This document shows, piece after piece, positions 1-12,340 of a DNA stretch of 64,000 bases; positions within the stretch are counted from its first letter, which is position 1; the number at the start of each line of letters is the position of its first letter. The DNA lies in assembly GCF_050948215.1 (NCBI RefSeq), contig NC_135153.1, positions 8,584,058 to 8,648,057 on the forward strand, written 5' to 3'. The notes beneath the pieces are model-generated. The model made no database searches, was not told the DNA's origin, and saw only the letters and a list, made by a program, of their open reading frames with translations. The translations under genes and the position numbers were made by a program. Origin of the DNA: Halictus rubicundus (lineage: Eukaryota > Arthropoda > Insecta > Hymenoptera > Halictidae).

Positions 1-399
1 ACCAAACTCAAGAAATCACCGCCATAGTAAAAACCACACCCGCACGGTCCAGCCCGAGGACACAAACTGACACGGTGGATGGAAGCAGCACCCCGACGAC
101 GGATCGAACAAAGGACCGATAAACAATACGCTGACGACTAATTTTCACACAAAGACCTATATAGGTGAAGGTGCGATATCAACGGAAAGGAGATTTCGAA
201 GAATCAATGCGTTCAGCTCACAATAATGCTGACCCAGCGATGATGTCGTCTACAAGGTGCTGGAAATCGGATGATCCAATGAAAAGGAAAGTGGCAAGGG
301 AGGGAAAAGGGCACGATCTGGGCCCCCACCAATATCTACCCTAGAACAAAGGAATAGTCCGTCTACAAAAAGGGGCGACAGTTCCTCATCATAAGTAAT

Positions 400-650
400 T
401 CAGTCAAGAGAAGCCAGTCAACCGAGAGGAATGAGTCAGTTAGTAAACAGGAGTCAGTCAATCAAGAGTCAATCAGGAAGAGTCGGTCAGTCGGTCAGAG
501 AACAATCAACCGTCAGTCAATCAACAATCGGATCAGTAAATCGAGAGAAGTCAATCGATCAACTTTCAGTCCAGCAAGAAGAGCCGATCAGTCAAGAGAA
601 GTGTCAACCAGTCGGGCAATTAAACAGTCAATGCTCAAGTCGGACAAGCC
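400..650. repeat. Degenerate GTCAGTCAATC-type tandem repeat
   Basis: Short units resembling GTCAGTCAATCAAGAG recur many times with drift. A forward frame across it is serine/glutamine-rich purely because of the repeat. Past 650 the frame turns into an arginine/proline-rich stretch ending near a possible donor site. Whether any of it is coding cannot be decided from sequence alone. Confidence 0.55.
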
Positions 651-1052
651 TGAATGAAGTCAGCGAGATCCCAGTGCACCCTGCGCGAATCCGAACTCAG
701 TGTCAAAGGCCCGTAAACCCGCCTGAACCTTCTCGACCTTCTCGTCGAACAGCTAAACGAGCGAATCGGAATGCGAAGAATGTAAGCGTTCACAATTACC
801 TTTAACGATTGTATTAGCCGAACACATGTGGGAAATATATCGTTAGTTAACAAACATTTCGGCTCTCCATTTAATTACAAACCGACCTCAACTTCAACTT
901 CGGCCGTCCTTTAAAGTTTTCGTTGAAAGATTCACGGATCACAGATTTTTATATAAACTTTATAATTAAATAATAAACAAGAAGATCGGTCACGCCTCGA
1001 GCCATTTACCTGTTTAGTATACTCACGATGTACGCGGTATGTATATCGCAAG

Positions 1053-1156
1053 CCACGAGTATGACTCGTGTTGTTTACGTACGAACGTGATGCCACGGGT
1101 CTGGCTCGTGCTTATTGTTTTTGGCCCAAATTTCTTACCACGCGTCTCACTCGTGG
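1053..1156. repeat. Three tandem palindromic units (CCACG...CGTGG)
   Basis: Three 18-19 bp imperfect palindromes start at 1053, 1093 and 1138. Each begins CCACG and ends CTCGTG or CTCGTGG, with a T-rich spacer of about 25 bases. The 40-45 base period and the retained dyad symmetry mark a small satellite-like array or a fragment of a mobile element. Confidence 0.7.
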
Positions 1157-1613
1157 TTGTAGGCCAAAGGGTTAATCAATCAATTAAAATATTAAAGTTT
1201 TCTCTAACTGTTTTCATCGTCTCAATTTCCCGAACCGAAACCGGTGAATGCAGGTAGGTTAAAAAAAACTGTGTCCAATATTATCTAAATGCGTTGTTTG
1301 TCCTTCCTGGGACGTAACGCCCGTTGCCCGGTGCCGAATCCGGCACAGTTTCGGTTTCACCTGCCCGACGATATCGTACTCCCTTTGCAATCATAACAAT
1401 TGCAAATTCGTTTGGATTCTGCAGTTCCAAGTGCTTTTGCAAATTAGTATGAATGGTCCTATAAATATTATATTATTTTTTCCATATTGAAGTAATACAT
1501 TTGTTGTAATTTTTATTATAATCCTGCCAGCAAATTCGCTGGAATTATACAGCACAAGGTGATACGGTTCAACTAGACCTAACTGCACGCACTTGTCGCC
1601 GAATTGCCTCGCG

Positions 1614-1615
<2 letters not shown>

Positions 1616-1644
<29 letters not shown>
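1616..1644. repeat. (TC)n microsatellite
   Basis: An uninterrupted CT dinucleotide run lies in a longer pyrimidine-rich stretch that continues to about 1760. Confidence 0.9.
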
Positions 1645-1648
<4 letters not shown>

Positions 1649-2967
1649 CTCTCACACGTTCTCTCGCGGTCTTCCCTCATTCGACCTATCGCTCATTCCG
1701 TTTCAATCATTAGCTCACTTTCCGTAACTCTCGTTCGCCAACTTTCTTTCTCACTCACTCGCTCACTGTCTCATACAGGCACCACACATTTAGACTTATA
1801 TTCAAATATGATAACTTTACGTACCGTAATGATCGCTGTGCAGTTTTTGATCGAACATTGTAATCTTCTGTCGTCATCGCACAGTTTGAAATAGTTTCTC
1901 AGAATATCGCACTTTTTCCTGCCCGTTGTAATAATTCTCGTCCACTCACTACAATTATCAACTTCTCGGCCAGTTATAATCGGTTTAATTTCTGTTATCG
2001 GTAGCAGCGCGCGCAAAATATTTCGAGCATTGCACGCATACCGAGGAAACTAAAATCATAACACGAACAACCTTTAAAAAAGGTCTGCCAGTCTGGATGT
2101 TGAAGTATACAGTACAGGGACACAGGACACAGCTATCGGTTCTGAGTGTTACGAACATGACCGTTACCAACACAGAGGTGGCGGGACATTGTGGTAGTTG
2201 AATTCAAATCAGAGATGTGACTAAGTTGAATTCAAATCGGAGATAATCAAAATGTGATTAATTGTAAGTTTAGCTGCCACTGTTTAGGTGCCGCAGGTGA
2301 AAATATTTCAATTTTTATTAAGCGGTGTTTGGCTGCTTCGTACGAAAACACGGCTGCCGCGATTACGCCGGCAAGCTTGCCACTTGACACTTTGACGCGA
2401 TATCTTATGCTTAGATGTATGTACACACTGCTTTTCCAATACTATACTTGGTTTATTTAATAAAGAAACAATTGATAATTACCACTGATTTTCTTCCAAT
2501 ACCTGTCGACCAATTCTTCAGTCTTTCAGTGAACAGCGTGCCGTTATATATTTCGACGCAAGAAAAGAATTATTGAATAATGATCACTTGAGTACGTACT
2601 TAAAAATATCGTGTCTTTAAATAAACTATTGCATGCACATATCACTGTCCAAGTCCATTATTAAAATCAGTTGTATTTTATATTTCATTAGCGAGCACTA
2701 TCACTTCCTCTCTAGTCACGTACTATTTATTTGAACATAAAATTAATACGTAACATCAGATGTCGTTTCAGTATTATAAGATTGCGCCACTTGTGGGCAA
2801 ACGTGTAGATGCAAGCTCTATCTACAGTTTGACGAAACTTTATGTTGACTGCTATGTCCTACAGAAAACGCGACGCTGATCACGAACTGTGAAATGCATT
2901 TATTTGTAAGTGAACGAAAGCGGCGTGAAAGTTTTATTTTATGTGTGTTTCGATATTTAAGATAACA

Positions 2968-5818
2968 ATGAGCTGGGAAATCAGCTGTGCAGATATGTGT
3001 CGTGCGTGCATGAAGGTCGACGGCGTTCTTCTCCCTATGTATGATGACGACACAATCAGCCAAAAAAATTTACCTGATAAACTTGCTGAACTGGCATCGA
3101 TACAGGTTAGTAATAAAGTATTTTCACTTTATATATTCATCTCATGAATAAATTCAATACGTTTTTCTGACGATTGCACGTGTTTGAATTTCACGAAGAT
3201 ACCACATAACCTTAAAATGATATTCACATATGTCCTTTATTGAATACTGTGTTCGTAGTTTGTTTGTTACAACGTCTACATAAGGATAATATTAAATCAA
3301 CCGTGTGTTTAAATGTATTTTATATGATTAAAATGTGTTTGATAACAACTTGTGATGTATTTGAAATTGTCAACAATTAAAACGCCATGAACATAAAAGA
3401 ACGAGAGAGCATGCAAACTTTAAATTAATTTATTTGAAACAAGTCAAACAAGCAGATTTCTGTAAGCATATTTCCTCAGAAAGAATATTTGCTAATCAAA
3501 GATACAATGTAGCAGCTTTTAATAAAGTACATAACCTTTATATAAAATAGATTTAAGTAATTTTTAAGCATAGAAATAAAGGGGTTTAAGCATATATACT
3601 ATAATTTTTACAATAATCAATATTATGCAATTGTATTATCTAATTGTATTATCTAACATATGTATATATTTCTTTTCCAGATTGATAGGTTTGACGGGCT
3701 ACCAAACATGTTGTGTGCGAAATGTGCATATCGCACGGATGCATTTTATGACTTTAAACTCCAGGTTCAAGCCACAGAGAAGAAACTTCGCAAGATGTTT
3801 GAAACACAAATGCATTGGACAATAAAGGTAAAATTACATATACTATATTTTTTCTACATTTTTTCTACACATTTTTTTGTCATTCTTCTATCTATTATTC
3901 TAATTTATAATAGTACATGCATAATCTGTCTTATGTTACCTTTTAGGAAGAGATAATAGGCAATGACGCTAATCAGGACTGTTCAGAACAAACAAATGAG
4001 TTACTGGAGGCAAAATCGTTAGACAATAAACAGGATACTAAGTCTATGAACACAGTAGTTCATTCAGAACAGTTTGTAGCTGATGAAATTGGTATGACTT
4101 GTAAAGAAGAACATATGTTAGAAATCGATGTGTGCCAGTTAGTGGAAGAAAGTGAGGAATTTAACAAGGCTGACTTGTCTGACTTAAGAAATATCCTTAT
4201 TTCCAAATTACCAGCAACGCAAGTTGAGCAAGAAAAACACGTAAAGAGCGAGATACCAAATGAAATTTCAAAAATGCTTGAATCTCAGCATTTAGACTAT
4301 ACGATAATGTATATACCAGAGGAAGAGGTTTCTTTGGAACATATGAATGCCGAGAACGTAGTACCTTGTGAAACAGTAAGTACCATTAAATTAGGAGATG
4401 AAAAGAAAATTCTGGAAGGTGACTGCGATGACCAAATCTTTGACGATTCGCTGGACCACGAGGATTTTTTAGATACTGTCTATGTTGAAAACATTGAGGA
4501 TACGCAGGTTCGTAAAAGAAGTCGAAACAAGCAATCTTCGGAATCCTCGATCCCAGAGAAGAGTTCGAGGGAAAAAGTAAACGGACAAAGCAAACAGAAG
4601 GTTTCGTTCGAATTAAAACCGCAAACGGAAGAGAGCGAAGACTCTGATTCTGATTATTTTGTTGACCCCAAAGATAATATATTGGGTAGTTTGAACGATA
4701 CGATCACTAGAATAAAGGAGATCAAGCTCGAGGACAACACGATACAGTACCAATGCACATTGTGTTTACAAAATTACGATAAATTGACCGGTGTTTTGTT
4801 GCACACTATAGACAATCACGTACCAAGTAGTGGACCATTCTTTTGTGTGGTATGCGAGAAAGATTGCGAAAGTCATCGAGAATTGCGAGCACACGTGAAA
4901 ACACATACAGGTCAGTTCCCGTACTCCTGTTTCATATGCAACAAAGCTTATACGATGAAGAGGTATCTGAAGAGGCACATGGTGTGTCACACGGATTTTC
5001 CGAGACATCGGTGTCCGAAGTGCGGTCTCCGATTCAAAGTGAAATCAGAGTTAGAGTCGCACATTTCGACGCATATACGTGGCGCACCTTATGCTTGCAG
5101 CCAATGTCCGCGATTGTTTAACCACAAGGGCAATTACAAACGACATTTGATCAGTCACTTGGACCCGCAAGGTCTTCACCTGCCTAAATACCCATGTAAA
5201 GTTTGTGGCAAGAGATTCCTGAATAATCGCACATTGGAAACACATATGCGTGTTCATACCGGAGAAAAGCCGTTCAAATGCGATGTCTGTGGAAGGTCGT
5301 TCTCGCAGCAGGGGAATTTATTGAATCACGTGAGAATTCACTCGAATCCGCGAAGTTATACGTGCGAGGTTTGTGGGAAACGATTCAATCAGAGGGCAAC
5401 GTTAAGGGATCATAGTCTTCTGCATACAGGAGAAAAACCATACGTTTGCAATGTATGCGGAATCGCGTTTACCTTCAGCGCAGCATTGAGACGTCATATG
5501 TGGACTCACACTGGTGGTAAACCGTTCGGATGTGAAATTTGTGACGCTCGTTTCGTGGGCAAATACGATTTAAGGCGACACATGAGGATACACACCGATA
5601 GGCCTAAAGCGAAACGGAGAAAAAACACAATTAAAGTAAATGATGACGATGAAGAAAGAGGTAAAGAAGAGAGTATTGCTATTTCCGAGCATCCTGACAC
5701 GGAAACGGTCTTAATCGAGCAGGTTTTTCTGACTCAAGATGTCACACAAGTCGTACGACAACAAGAATCCGAGAAAGAGAATGTCGACGCTCTTTTTAAT
5801 CTTATACAGTACGGCTAA
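2968..5818 (+). CDS. ZAD domain C2H2 zinc-finger protein, 10 fingers
   Basis: Probable DNA-binding transcription factor acting in the nucleus. Three exons join in frame: 2968-3105, 3681-3827 and 3947-5818, giving 718 aa. The N-terminal ZAD module is seen as two CxxC pairs, CRAC in exon 1 and CAKC in exon 2, split by the first intron. ZAD domains normally mediate dimerisation. An acidic linker of about 260 residues follows, then ten C2H2 fingers at about residues 365-644, with TGEKP-type linkers between the later ones. The tail is acidic and glutamine-rich. The start ATG at 2968 lies just before the first ZAD cysteine pair; another in-frame ATG at 2941 would add nine residues. ZAD proteins turn over quickly in insects, so I give no orthologue name. 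The domain call is firm. Confidence 0.93.
3106..3680 (+). other. Intron 1 of the zinc-finger gene
   Basis: GT-AG intron of 575 bases with a pyrimidine tract ending in TTTTCCAG. AT-rich, with no further feature seen. Confidence 0.85.
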
Positions 5819-6244
5819 TAATAATTGTCCTTGCATCTTTTATCGTATGCACACCAGCACTAGTTTTTTTTTTTTTTATTTATGAGCGATTTTTAACGAT
5901 CACGTCAATTAAAATGGTTACCGTCTGAACGATATTAATAGAACACTGTCTACTATCTTTAAGTCTCTGACGCTATATTGATGTGTTTTCAATTATTCTA
6001 TTACCAACAAGTGTGCACTCACGGTATAAGAAATAACGGGAAAGATTCTTCTTAGAAATTAAGAGTCACGCGTACTTCTTTTTCGTTTAAAATGTCCGTT
6101 TACATGCCTAATGGCTAAGAACGTCCATCCTGACTGTCTAGAATGATTGGAATTACTTTCTCATCTTTAGAATCGTTACAAATTTTGGCTTTCTTCAGGC
6201 GTAGGAACGATTGCACGCGGAATTACGAGATACTATCTCTGGAA

Positions 6245-6250
6245 AATAAA
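6245..6250 (+). terminator. Candidate polyadenylation signal of the zinc-finger gene
   Basis: AATAAA lies 427 bases past the stop codon. It is a plausible end of the 3' UTR, but the cleavage site is unproven. Confidence 0.45.
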
Positions 6251-6438
6251 ATATGCACCTGCATTTGTATACTATACATCGAAGAAATTCCAAAGCAATC
6301 TTGAAGAAGTACTTACTCAGTGTAACCGAGCGAAAGGTTCAATGGTACCAAACTAGGGATGTGCGGGCCTTACAATGTGTCGGGTTCTCGACTGTTCGGG
6401 TCTGGCCGGAGGAAATCGGACGGGCTCGGGCGAGTGGA

Positions 6439-6613
6439 CAGTGTGGCCAGATCAAGACTTATCCCCCACTCTACCTTACTCCTTCTACGATTTCATTCTC
6501 CGACGGCGAGTATCCTCCTACAACCCCCGTTTCCGCCACGGACCGGTCACGTGACGCATTTCGTCTCTGTTGTGATCTCTATTTCCCTAAATTTCTCCTA
6601 TCTGGCCACACTG
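6439..6613. mobile_element. hAT-like non-autonomous element, copy A
   Basis: A 175-bp element with perfect 14-bp inverted ends, CAGTGTGGCCAGAT at 6439 and its complement at 6600-6613. The interior is pyrimidine-rich and matches copies at 43976 and 49366-49650. CAGTG-type ends suggest the hAT superfamily. The flanks here do not show a clear 8-bp target duplication, so the family assignment rests on the copy at 49366, where one is visible. Confidence 0.75.
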
Positions 6614-9330
6614 CATTCGGGTAGCCCGACTGTACTTCCGAAAACCCCCACGTTCCGAATTGACTGAAATTTCGGAAATAGTACATTTCCTGCATGAGAA
6701 TCGAATATTCCGAGAGTCCGAATATTAATACCAGTGACTGTGTATATTCTGCAAATTAATAAAATGTTCCTAATAACCTATTCCAAGCTTGCGATTTTTG
6801 TAATTTCTGTCACTTGAGGGATATATTATAGTTAATTATTTTCGAAGGACCCGCGGAATGCCCAAGCACGGTGATTATCTATGAGACTAAGTCGCGTCGA
6901 TAAAGTAGGAAATTACGCCGAAAATCCTGCTCGAAAATATTATTTCTATGCAAAATGAAGCTACCTGCACAATTTTAGCGAATTCGGAGTATTGGAGTTT
7001 TCGGAAGTTTAGCTGTCCGTAATTTCGGGTACCTGCACATTCTTAGGCCAAACGTATTATAGAACAGTATAAGTACAAAAGTGATGTTTGTTGCTTCCTA
7101 CTTACGGTGGAAGTCACGATGAATAAGTAAATCTAGTGCGCTATAATGTGCAGAAACTTCTGCTTAATTTCTAATGTATACGATAAAAAAGTAGCAGTAC
7201 AGCAATGCCTCAGTACATAGACAAACTAGCCCGAAACGAATGAAAATTGCGAAGCATCGAGCTGCGTCTGTCGAGATCAATTTCCTCCTGATAAATTTTG
7301 GTTACACTTGATGAGATACGTGTTCCGTTGAGTTAGCATTTCTGAAATGTTTTCTCTTGTAAATAGCAGATATAAACACCAGAACTATGTCTTTCAGTTT
7401 TATGATCAGTTTTATTGTAAATAAAACCCTTATAAAAATTTCAACTTATATTTTTCGTTATATTTTGATGAAATTATTACGAGTAGACTGTTAATATTCC
7501 TCACGTTAAAATCATTTCGAACAGGTTGTCTTGCAAAATCCATTCAGTCCTTCGTAATTTTAAATATTATAAAATAATGGCACATTGTATATAATTAACA
7601 AGTGTTCGAAGACATTTCTATCAGGAAAGTTACGACTAGTAATAATCTGTTAGTAAATTTTTTATGAATTTTATGAGGCATTACTGTATAAAAACAGTAT
7701 CAGTTAATGGAACGGAGTAGTAGCTGAAAAGAAAATATGTCTAGTGAAATTTCCGAAAGATTTCGAGCAGCCAAATAGTTGAATATCTTTCATTACTCTA
7801 TATTATGTTCTTTTTTATTTAAAAATTTCGAAGTTAATTCCCCACGAAATACAATACCTACTTATAGTTTCTAGCAAGAGAGATTACATGCGACAAAGCG
7901 TATAATAACTTTTTGCAAACCATATGTCTTCGTTTACAACAAGATGAACATTCATTAATAACTTTGCATGCGTGCCTTTAATTAATTCTTAATTTAAAAT
8001 GAAATGAAAAAATCTTATGAAAATTATAAGGAAAGATTTTATAGATATTTTTTTTAGTCAAATAAAATATATTAAGTCCGAGGTTTTCTGTTATTCATTC
8101 TCGATTCTATTTTACGATACGTATGTATAATTGTTTTAGAGAAATTTAATAATTCCAAAACTTTCAATTGTACAGTACCTGAAGTTTGTAATTTGCATAT
8201 TTTTTTACGACTTTGCAAAAAATTGAACTGTAAAGTCAGTTTATAAATACATTTTGTTGTAATATTTCGGTAGAGCACTCAACGTAAACACAAGTATAAT
8301 TTATCGAGCGAGTTGAATTAAGAATGCCTGGAAGTCGTTAATTAATTAAAAAGACAAAAATAAATGATAAATTATAATAACAATGGAAACTATTTATATT
8401 ATGTAATACTTCTTTAAGTATAAATAATAATAATAATAATTAAGTAAACTATATAAATTATAACGTAAAAGTATATAAATTAATTCTTCAACACAATTGA
8501 GTTATATATCTATAATTAACTTGTTTTTTGTCAAATGACATAAATATTTTCTACTAGCAAATTACAATAAAATCAAATGACCCGAACAGTATATGTGATT
8601 GAGTGGAATCAATTTATTTTAATTAAAATAATATCTTAAGATGCGTATCTTGAGATACGCTTGTAACGATATATTAACGTACATACTATTTTTACCATAA
8701 GTTTGTTGGTATTAGTTACAGGAAAAATGTTGAATACTGAAAGCTGCCTGAAAGATGAAAGTATTGGTTACTTAGGAAAAGTGGACATTTGTTATATGGT
8801 GTTGTTAATAATCCAAGGATAACAAGGAAAGAGTAACACGTATTACACATGTAATAATTGTATTTTAATGATACTTTATTATGTAAACAAAGTAATTCAA
8901 GCTATCAGAGAAAGATAGAACAATACTGATCGTTATAAATACACTGCGGATTTTATACATTTATGACAAAAATGCGTAGGTGGAACACAAAATAGTAAAA
9001 ACATTGAAAGAATTGAAAAATATTGTCATATTATTTTCAACCTACCGGACGTAATCAGAGAGAAAATAAATTTCTATTTCACTCTGGTTTGCTACAATTG
9101 TCAGTTACAAATATCCGCAATCTAGTTATAGTAGTTACTGTGCAAAATCATAAACATAAAACCATATATTTATACTATAAATTAGTTATGCCTCTTTAGA
9201 ATATAAATATACTAACTCATCTATTTTCCAGTAAACTGTAAGAGACACTATTATTGTATTAATCTAAAAACTGTAGATTTGTTGTTTTACTAAGAAAAAC
9301 GTAGTCTACATTTTACAATCTGTGTAGAAT

Positions 9331-10641
9331 CTACGCCACGTAGGTTGTGCAATTTTGAGGTATTAATTGAATATCATGTTCATCTATTTCATGGAACAAA
9401 TTACCTTTTATATACAAGTTCCGCAAATCAACAAGTGATGCCAATGAAATGTCTGTAATTTTTGCAAACATATTGAACTTCAAATTTAATTGTTCAAGAT
9501 TTTGTAAACTATGTGCCCACCCAGGAGCCAGATACTCTAATTTATTATTAGATAAATCCAATACTTGAAGCATCGGAAGATATGTAAAACTGGAATCTAT
9601 GATTTCACTAATTTTATTATTTTGAAGATTCAATATTCTCAATGTATTTGACATTACATTGGAGACGGTTTCTATATCATTATAACTTAACGACAACTTG
9701 TATAACCGATGAAAATTATTTAAGTTTGGAATTTCCGTAATCGAGTTCTTCCTTAAAAGCAACTGCTGTAGATTTGTGAGACCATTGAACAAATTATCTG
9801 GTATATACTTCAGATGATTTTCTGATATATCTAGTATATTTAAATTACTTAGGGGAAAGTCACGCAAGTTTTGTAATATTTGACTATTCAAGTTACAGTC
9901 TCTTAAGGATAATATTTCCAAATACGTATCATTCGAACTGATATAGATGCTTCGTAAAGGATTTTGATCCAAGTACAACGACATCAGGTTTCCTACATTA
10001 TAGACATTAAACTGATGGATAGCATTTCTTTCAAGATGTAAATGTTGTAAAGAGGTTGGTAAGCCAGAGATAAAGTTCTTCTCTATATTTCGAATGGCGT
10101 TGTCCGTTAAATATAATGTAGTTAGCTGAGGAAATATATCCTTGGGAAATCGATCAAGTACGACTGTGCTGATCCCATTGACGTGGAGCCTTTCCAATTT
10201 TGGAAAATGCGACTTCGTATAGTGAAACTGTGTTTGTAACATGTCAAATTGGTCAACGTCATTTTGGTAATCCACAATTAAAGTTTTTAACTTAGAGTGG
10301 CCAAAATTGAATATCTCTACATATGGAATTCTATTTCCTGCGACATTGAGACATTCCATTAGCGGAACATTATCAAATAATTCCGTTGGTATTTTATTCA
10401 GTAAATTATTTTGTAAATTAATATTTTGTATTGTTCTGCTTATTATAGCAGTCGCCGGAATTTTTGTTATACTGAAGTTATTGAAGGAGACGCTTTCTTC
10501 CCCTTCGCAAGATACGCTTGCGTGGCGACGAATTACTAAATTATCTGTATTCTCATCAATATCGGAGCCATAATTTATAACCCGAATAGTATGATATTCG
10601 GGAATCAAAAATGTCAAGATGAGTATGTATGGCAACACCAT
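9331..10641 (-). CDS. Secreted leucine-rich-repeat protein
   Basis: A single coding exon of 436 aa. It starts with a hydrophobic signal peptide of about 20 residues. Around 14 leucine-rich repeats of the LxxLxLxxNxL type follow from roughly residue 65 to 425. It ends shortly after one cysteine, with no transmembrane helix and no full C-terminal cap. The visible features fit an extracellular or secreted binding protein; the ligand is unknown. A splice acceptor (TTTCAG) lies just upstream of the ATG at about 10655, so the 5' UTR is split and the first exon probably begins near 11200 under a TATA box. Related insect proteins include chaoptin-like and slit-like LRR proteins, but I do not assign a name. 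Confidence 0.88.
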   Translation of the reverse strand: MVLPYILILTFLIPEYHTIRVINYGSDIDENTDNLVIRRHASVSCEGEESVSFNNFSITKIPATAIISRTIQNINLQNNLLNKIPTELFDNVPLMECLNVAGNRIPYVEIFNFGHSKLKTLIVDYQNDVDQFDMLQTQFHYTKSHFPKLERLHVNGISTVVLDRFPKDIFPQLTTLYLTDNAIRNIEKNFISGLPTSLQHLHLERNAIHQFNVYNVGNLMSLYLDQNPLRSIYISSNDTYLEILSLRDCNLNSQILQNLRDFPLSNLNILDISENHLKYIPDNLFNGLTNLQQLLLRKNSITEIPNLNNFHRLYKLSLSYNDIETVSNVMSNTLRILNLQNNKISEIIDSSFTYLPMLQVLDLSNNKLEYLAPGWAHSLQNLEQLNLKFNMFAKITDISLASLVDLRNLYIKGNLFHEIDEHDIQLIPQNCTTYVA

Positions 10642-11138
10642 CTTGGATCACCTGAAACAAAAGAAAGCTACCATTGAAAACATGGAATACAGGTCCCAAA
10701 ATTATTCCCAGTAGGCTATCTATTAGTTATGGACCTGACTTCGAGCCATGTAAAAAGAATTGAAACTTGACAACGTTGGTCTCTTTAAGAAAGCACTCTG
10801 CTTTGAACAGTTGTTATTTAAAGTGATAGTTCAATATATTTATAATATGTTCGTGGTGACCCGGAGACAGGTATATACATATATATTGCGCAAATTATAA
10901 TACAACTTACGGTAAATACGTATGCGTAATTTTCTTTTTCATTTGCAATAACATTTGAAAGATTAAGAAAAAAAGAATGAAAATGACGAATGATGAATGA
11001 GTGATGCTAAAAATTATAAATTACTCAAAAGCTACTATATTCATCACAAACTACTAAACACATTTTAGACTAGTTAAATATTAAAAAAGAAAAAAACAAT
11101 TTTTACCAAGTATGAATTGTTTAAAATTCGATACGTAC

Positions 11139-11200
11139 CTTATTTTAATACACGAGTAGTAGTATAGTACCGAATGTGCCAGTTAGCTCAATTTGAATGT
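11139..11200 (-). other. Probable noncoding first exon of the LRR gene
   Basis: On the minus strand an AG/GTACGT donor ends an exon at 11139. The TATA box at 11231-11224 places a start near 11200. Splicing to the acceptor at about 10655 would join it to the coding exon. This is inference from signals only. Confidence 0.5.
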
Positions 11201-11223
11201 CGATCTAGTCGATGGCTGGCGGG

Positions 11224-11231
11224 CTTTTATA
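11224..11231 (-). promoter_or_regulatory. TATA box (TATAAAAG) of the LRR gene
   Basis: A perfect TATAAAAG on the minus strand stands in a locally GC-rich context (GGGACG before, CCCGCC after). It lies about 25-30 bases upstream of the inferred start and about 590 bases upstream of the coding exon. Strong TATA promoters in insects tend to drive tissue-restricted or inducible genes. Confidence 0.6.
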
Positions 11232-11418
11232 CGTCCCCGTCGAATGCGATGAAGTTCCACAGGCATAAAGGATGTCTTTCAGGATTCAGAAGATGAAAGT
11301 GTTATCAGGTCGATAAATTACTGTTGCCAGAGTCAACGATAACCTGCAGAGACCGCTAAGAAAAATTGCACACAGTGCAACACTGTACCCCTTTATTTGC
11401 GATCAGCAATAAATAAAT

Positions 11419-11438
11419 ATATATATATATATATATAT
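11419..11438. repeat. (TA)n microsatellite
   Basis: Ten or so uninterrupted AT dinucleotides. Confidence 0.9.
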
Positions 11439-12063
11439 CTACAATTCTGAGATCAGAACCGCCTCAGGGTAGATAATGAAAACATAGAGTATTAATTGAA
11501 CGCTAATTATGCTTGTGACCATATATGACAGGAATGAAATGAGAAAAGCATAAATAACTAGCAACTTAAACAAAAAATTCACATGAAACATGAAAAATAT
11601 AAATGAAATAGCACTCCCAAGGGAGGGAGACCTCCTCGGGCACACAGATTGGAAAACTTTAAATTAGGACTATTTTCTTGAGTGAAAAATTCTCAAAAAA
11701 TTATTTATTGTCGTTTGTACGTTCAAGTTTAACATTCAGAAGTCTCATTCAGAAACCACTCTACGCATCGCGGTTCGGGAACCCGCTTTTCTGTCCAAAA
11801 GTATTGTAGCGTTATTTCAAAGTTTAATGTTATATTATTATAGATCGTTGAATTCGTCTCGATACCAGTTAGAATATTATGAAGTAAAAAATGTATGTTA
11901 ATACTTAAAAAATTGAGGTATCCTTCATTTTTTATAAAAAAAAAGATTTTTTTAAAAGTGACGAAAACTCGGACTTCATCAAAACTTTCAGGAAACTGGT
12001 AATAAATGGTTTTTGAGGTCGCTGACAACGAATTTGACGATAAAAATACAAAATTCGACTAGC

Positions 12064-12340
12064 GTCTATTTGTTAAAATCAACACAGATGAAAAAGTAGA
12101 ATGAGGTAGCAGCTAAATTTATGTATTTGTTTAAATAAATATCTGAACATTCAGTTAAAAAAACACGCCAGGCATACACATGCATTTTTTAAAAACCTAA
12201 CTCAAAGATTACGCCAGAAATATCACGAGCCTCACGGGCGCGGCCGTCTATTTGTTAAAAATCAACACAGATGAAAAAGTTGCACGTGGTAGCAGCCAAT
12301 ATTTATGTGTTTGTTTAAATAGATATCTAAACTTTCAGTT
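12064..12340. repeat. Direct duplication of a 93-95 bp segment
   Basis: Positions 12064-12156 and 12246-12340 share the same order of words (GTCTATTTGTTAAAA, CAACACAGATGAAAAAGT, GTAGCAGC, TTGTTTAAATA, TTCAGTTAA) with scattered differences. About 90 bases separate the copies. The second runs into an ACT triplet repeat. Local segmental duplication is the simplest reading. Confidence 0.75.

Larger units (their letters stand above)
1..2967. other. Intergenic region upstream of the zinc-finger gene
   Basis: No convincing gene was found here. The first 900 bases are less AT-rich than the rest of the window and hold a degenerate repeat of a GTCAGTCAATC-like unit (about 400-650). That repeat keeps a serine/glutamine-rich reading frame open from 431 to 805, and the frame runs into a GTAAGC splice-donor-like site near 782. 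It could be the edge of a gene or retroelement that lies mostly outside the window. At 1053-1156 there are three palindromic units, and at 1616-1644 a TC microsatellite. The remainder is unremarkable AT-rich sequence, with the putative promoter and 5' UTR of the zinc-finger gene in the last 250 bases. Confidence 0.5.
5819..9330. other. Intergenic region between zinc-finger and LRR genes
   Basis: The first 430 bases are likely 3' UTR of the zinc-finger gene, with an AATAAA signal at 6245. A less AT-rich block at about 6340-7060 carries a hAT-like short element (6439-6613). The rest is AT-rich with only short chance frames. The last few hundred bases are probably 3' UTR of the reverse-strand LRR gene. 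A perfect 8-bp-stem palindrome, GCGTATCT with its complement, sits at 8643-8660. Confidence 0.5.

Noticed and set aside
1604..1894. 96-codon frame starting in the TC repeat
   Set aside because: The frame is kept open by the microsatellite and pyrimidine-rich sequence.
2783..2800. GCGCCACTTG, resembling an insect CTCF core
   Set aside because: One short near-match without other context; expected by chance at this scale.
10307..10573. 88-codon hydrophobic forward frame
   Set aside because: Antisense shadow of the LRR coding exon; hydrophobicity comes from the leucine codons read in reverse.
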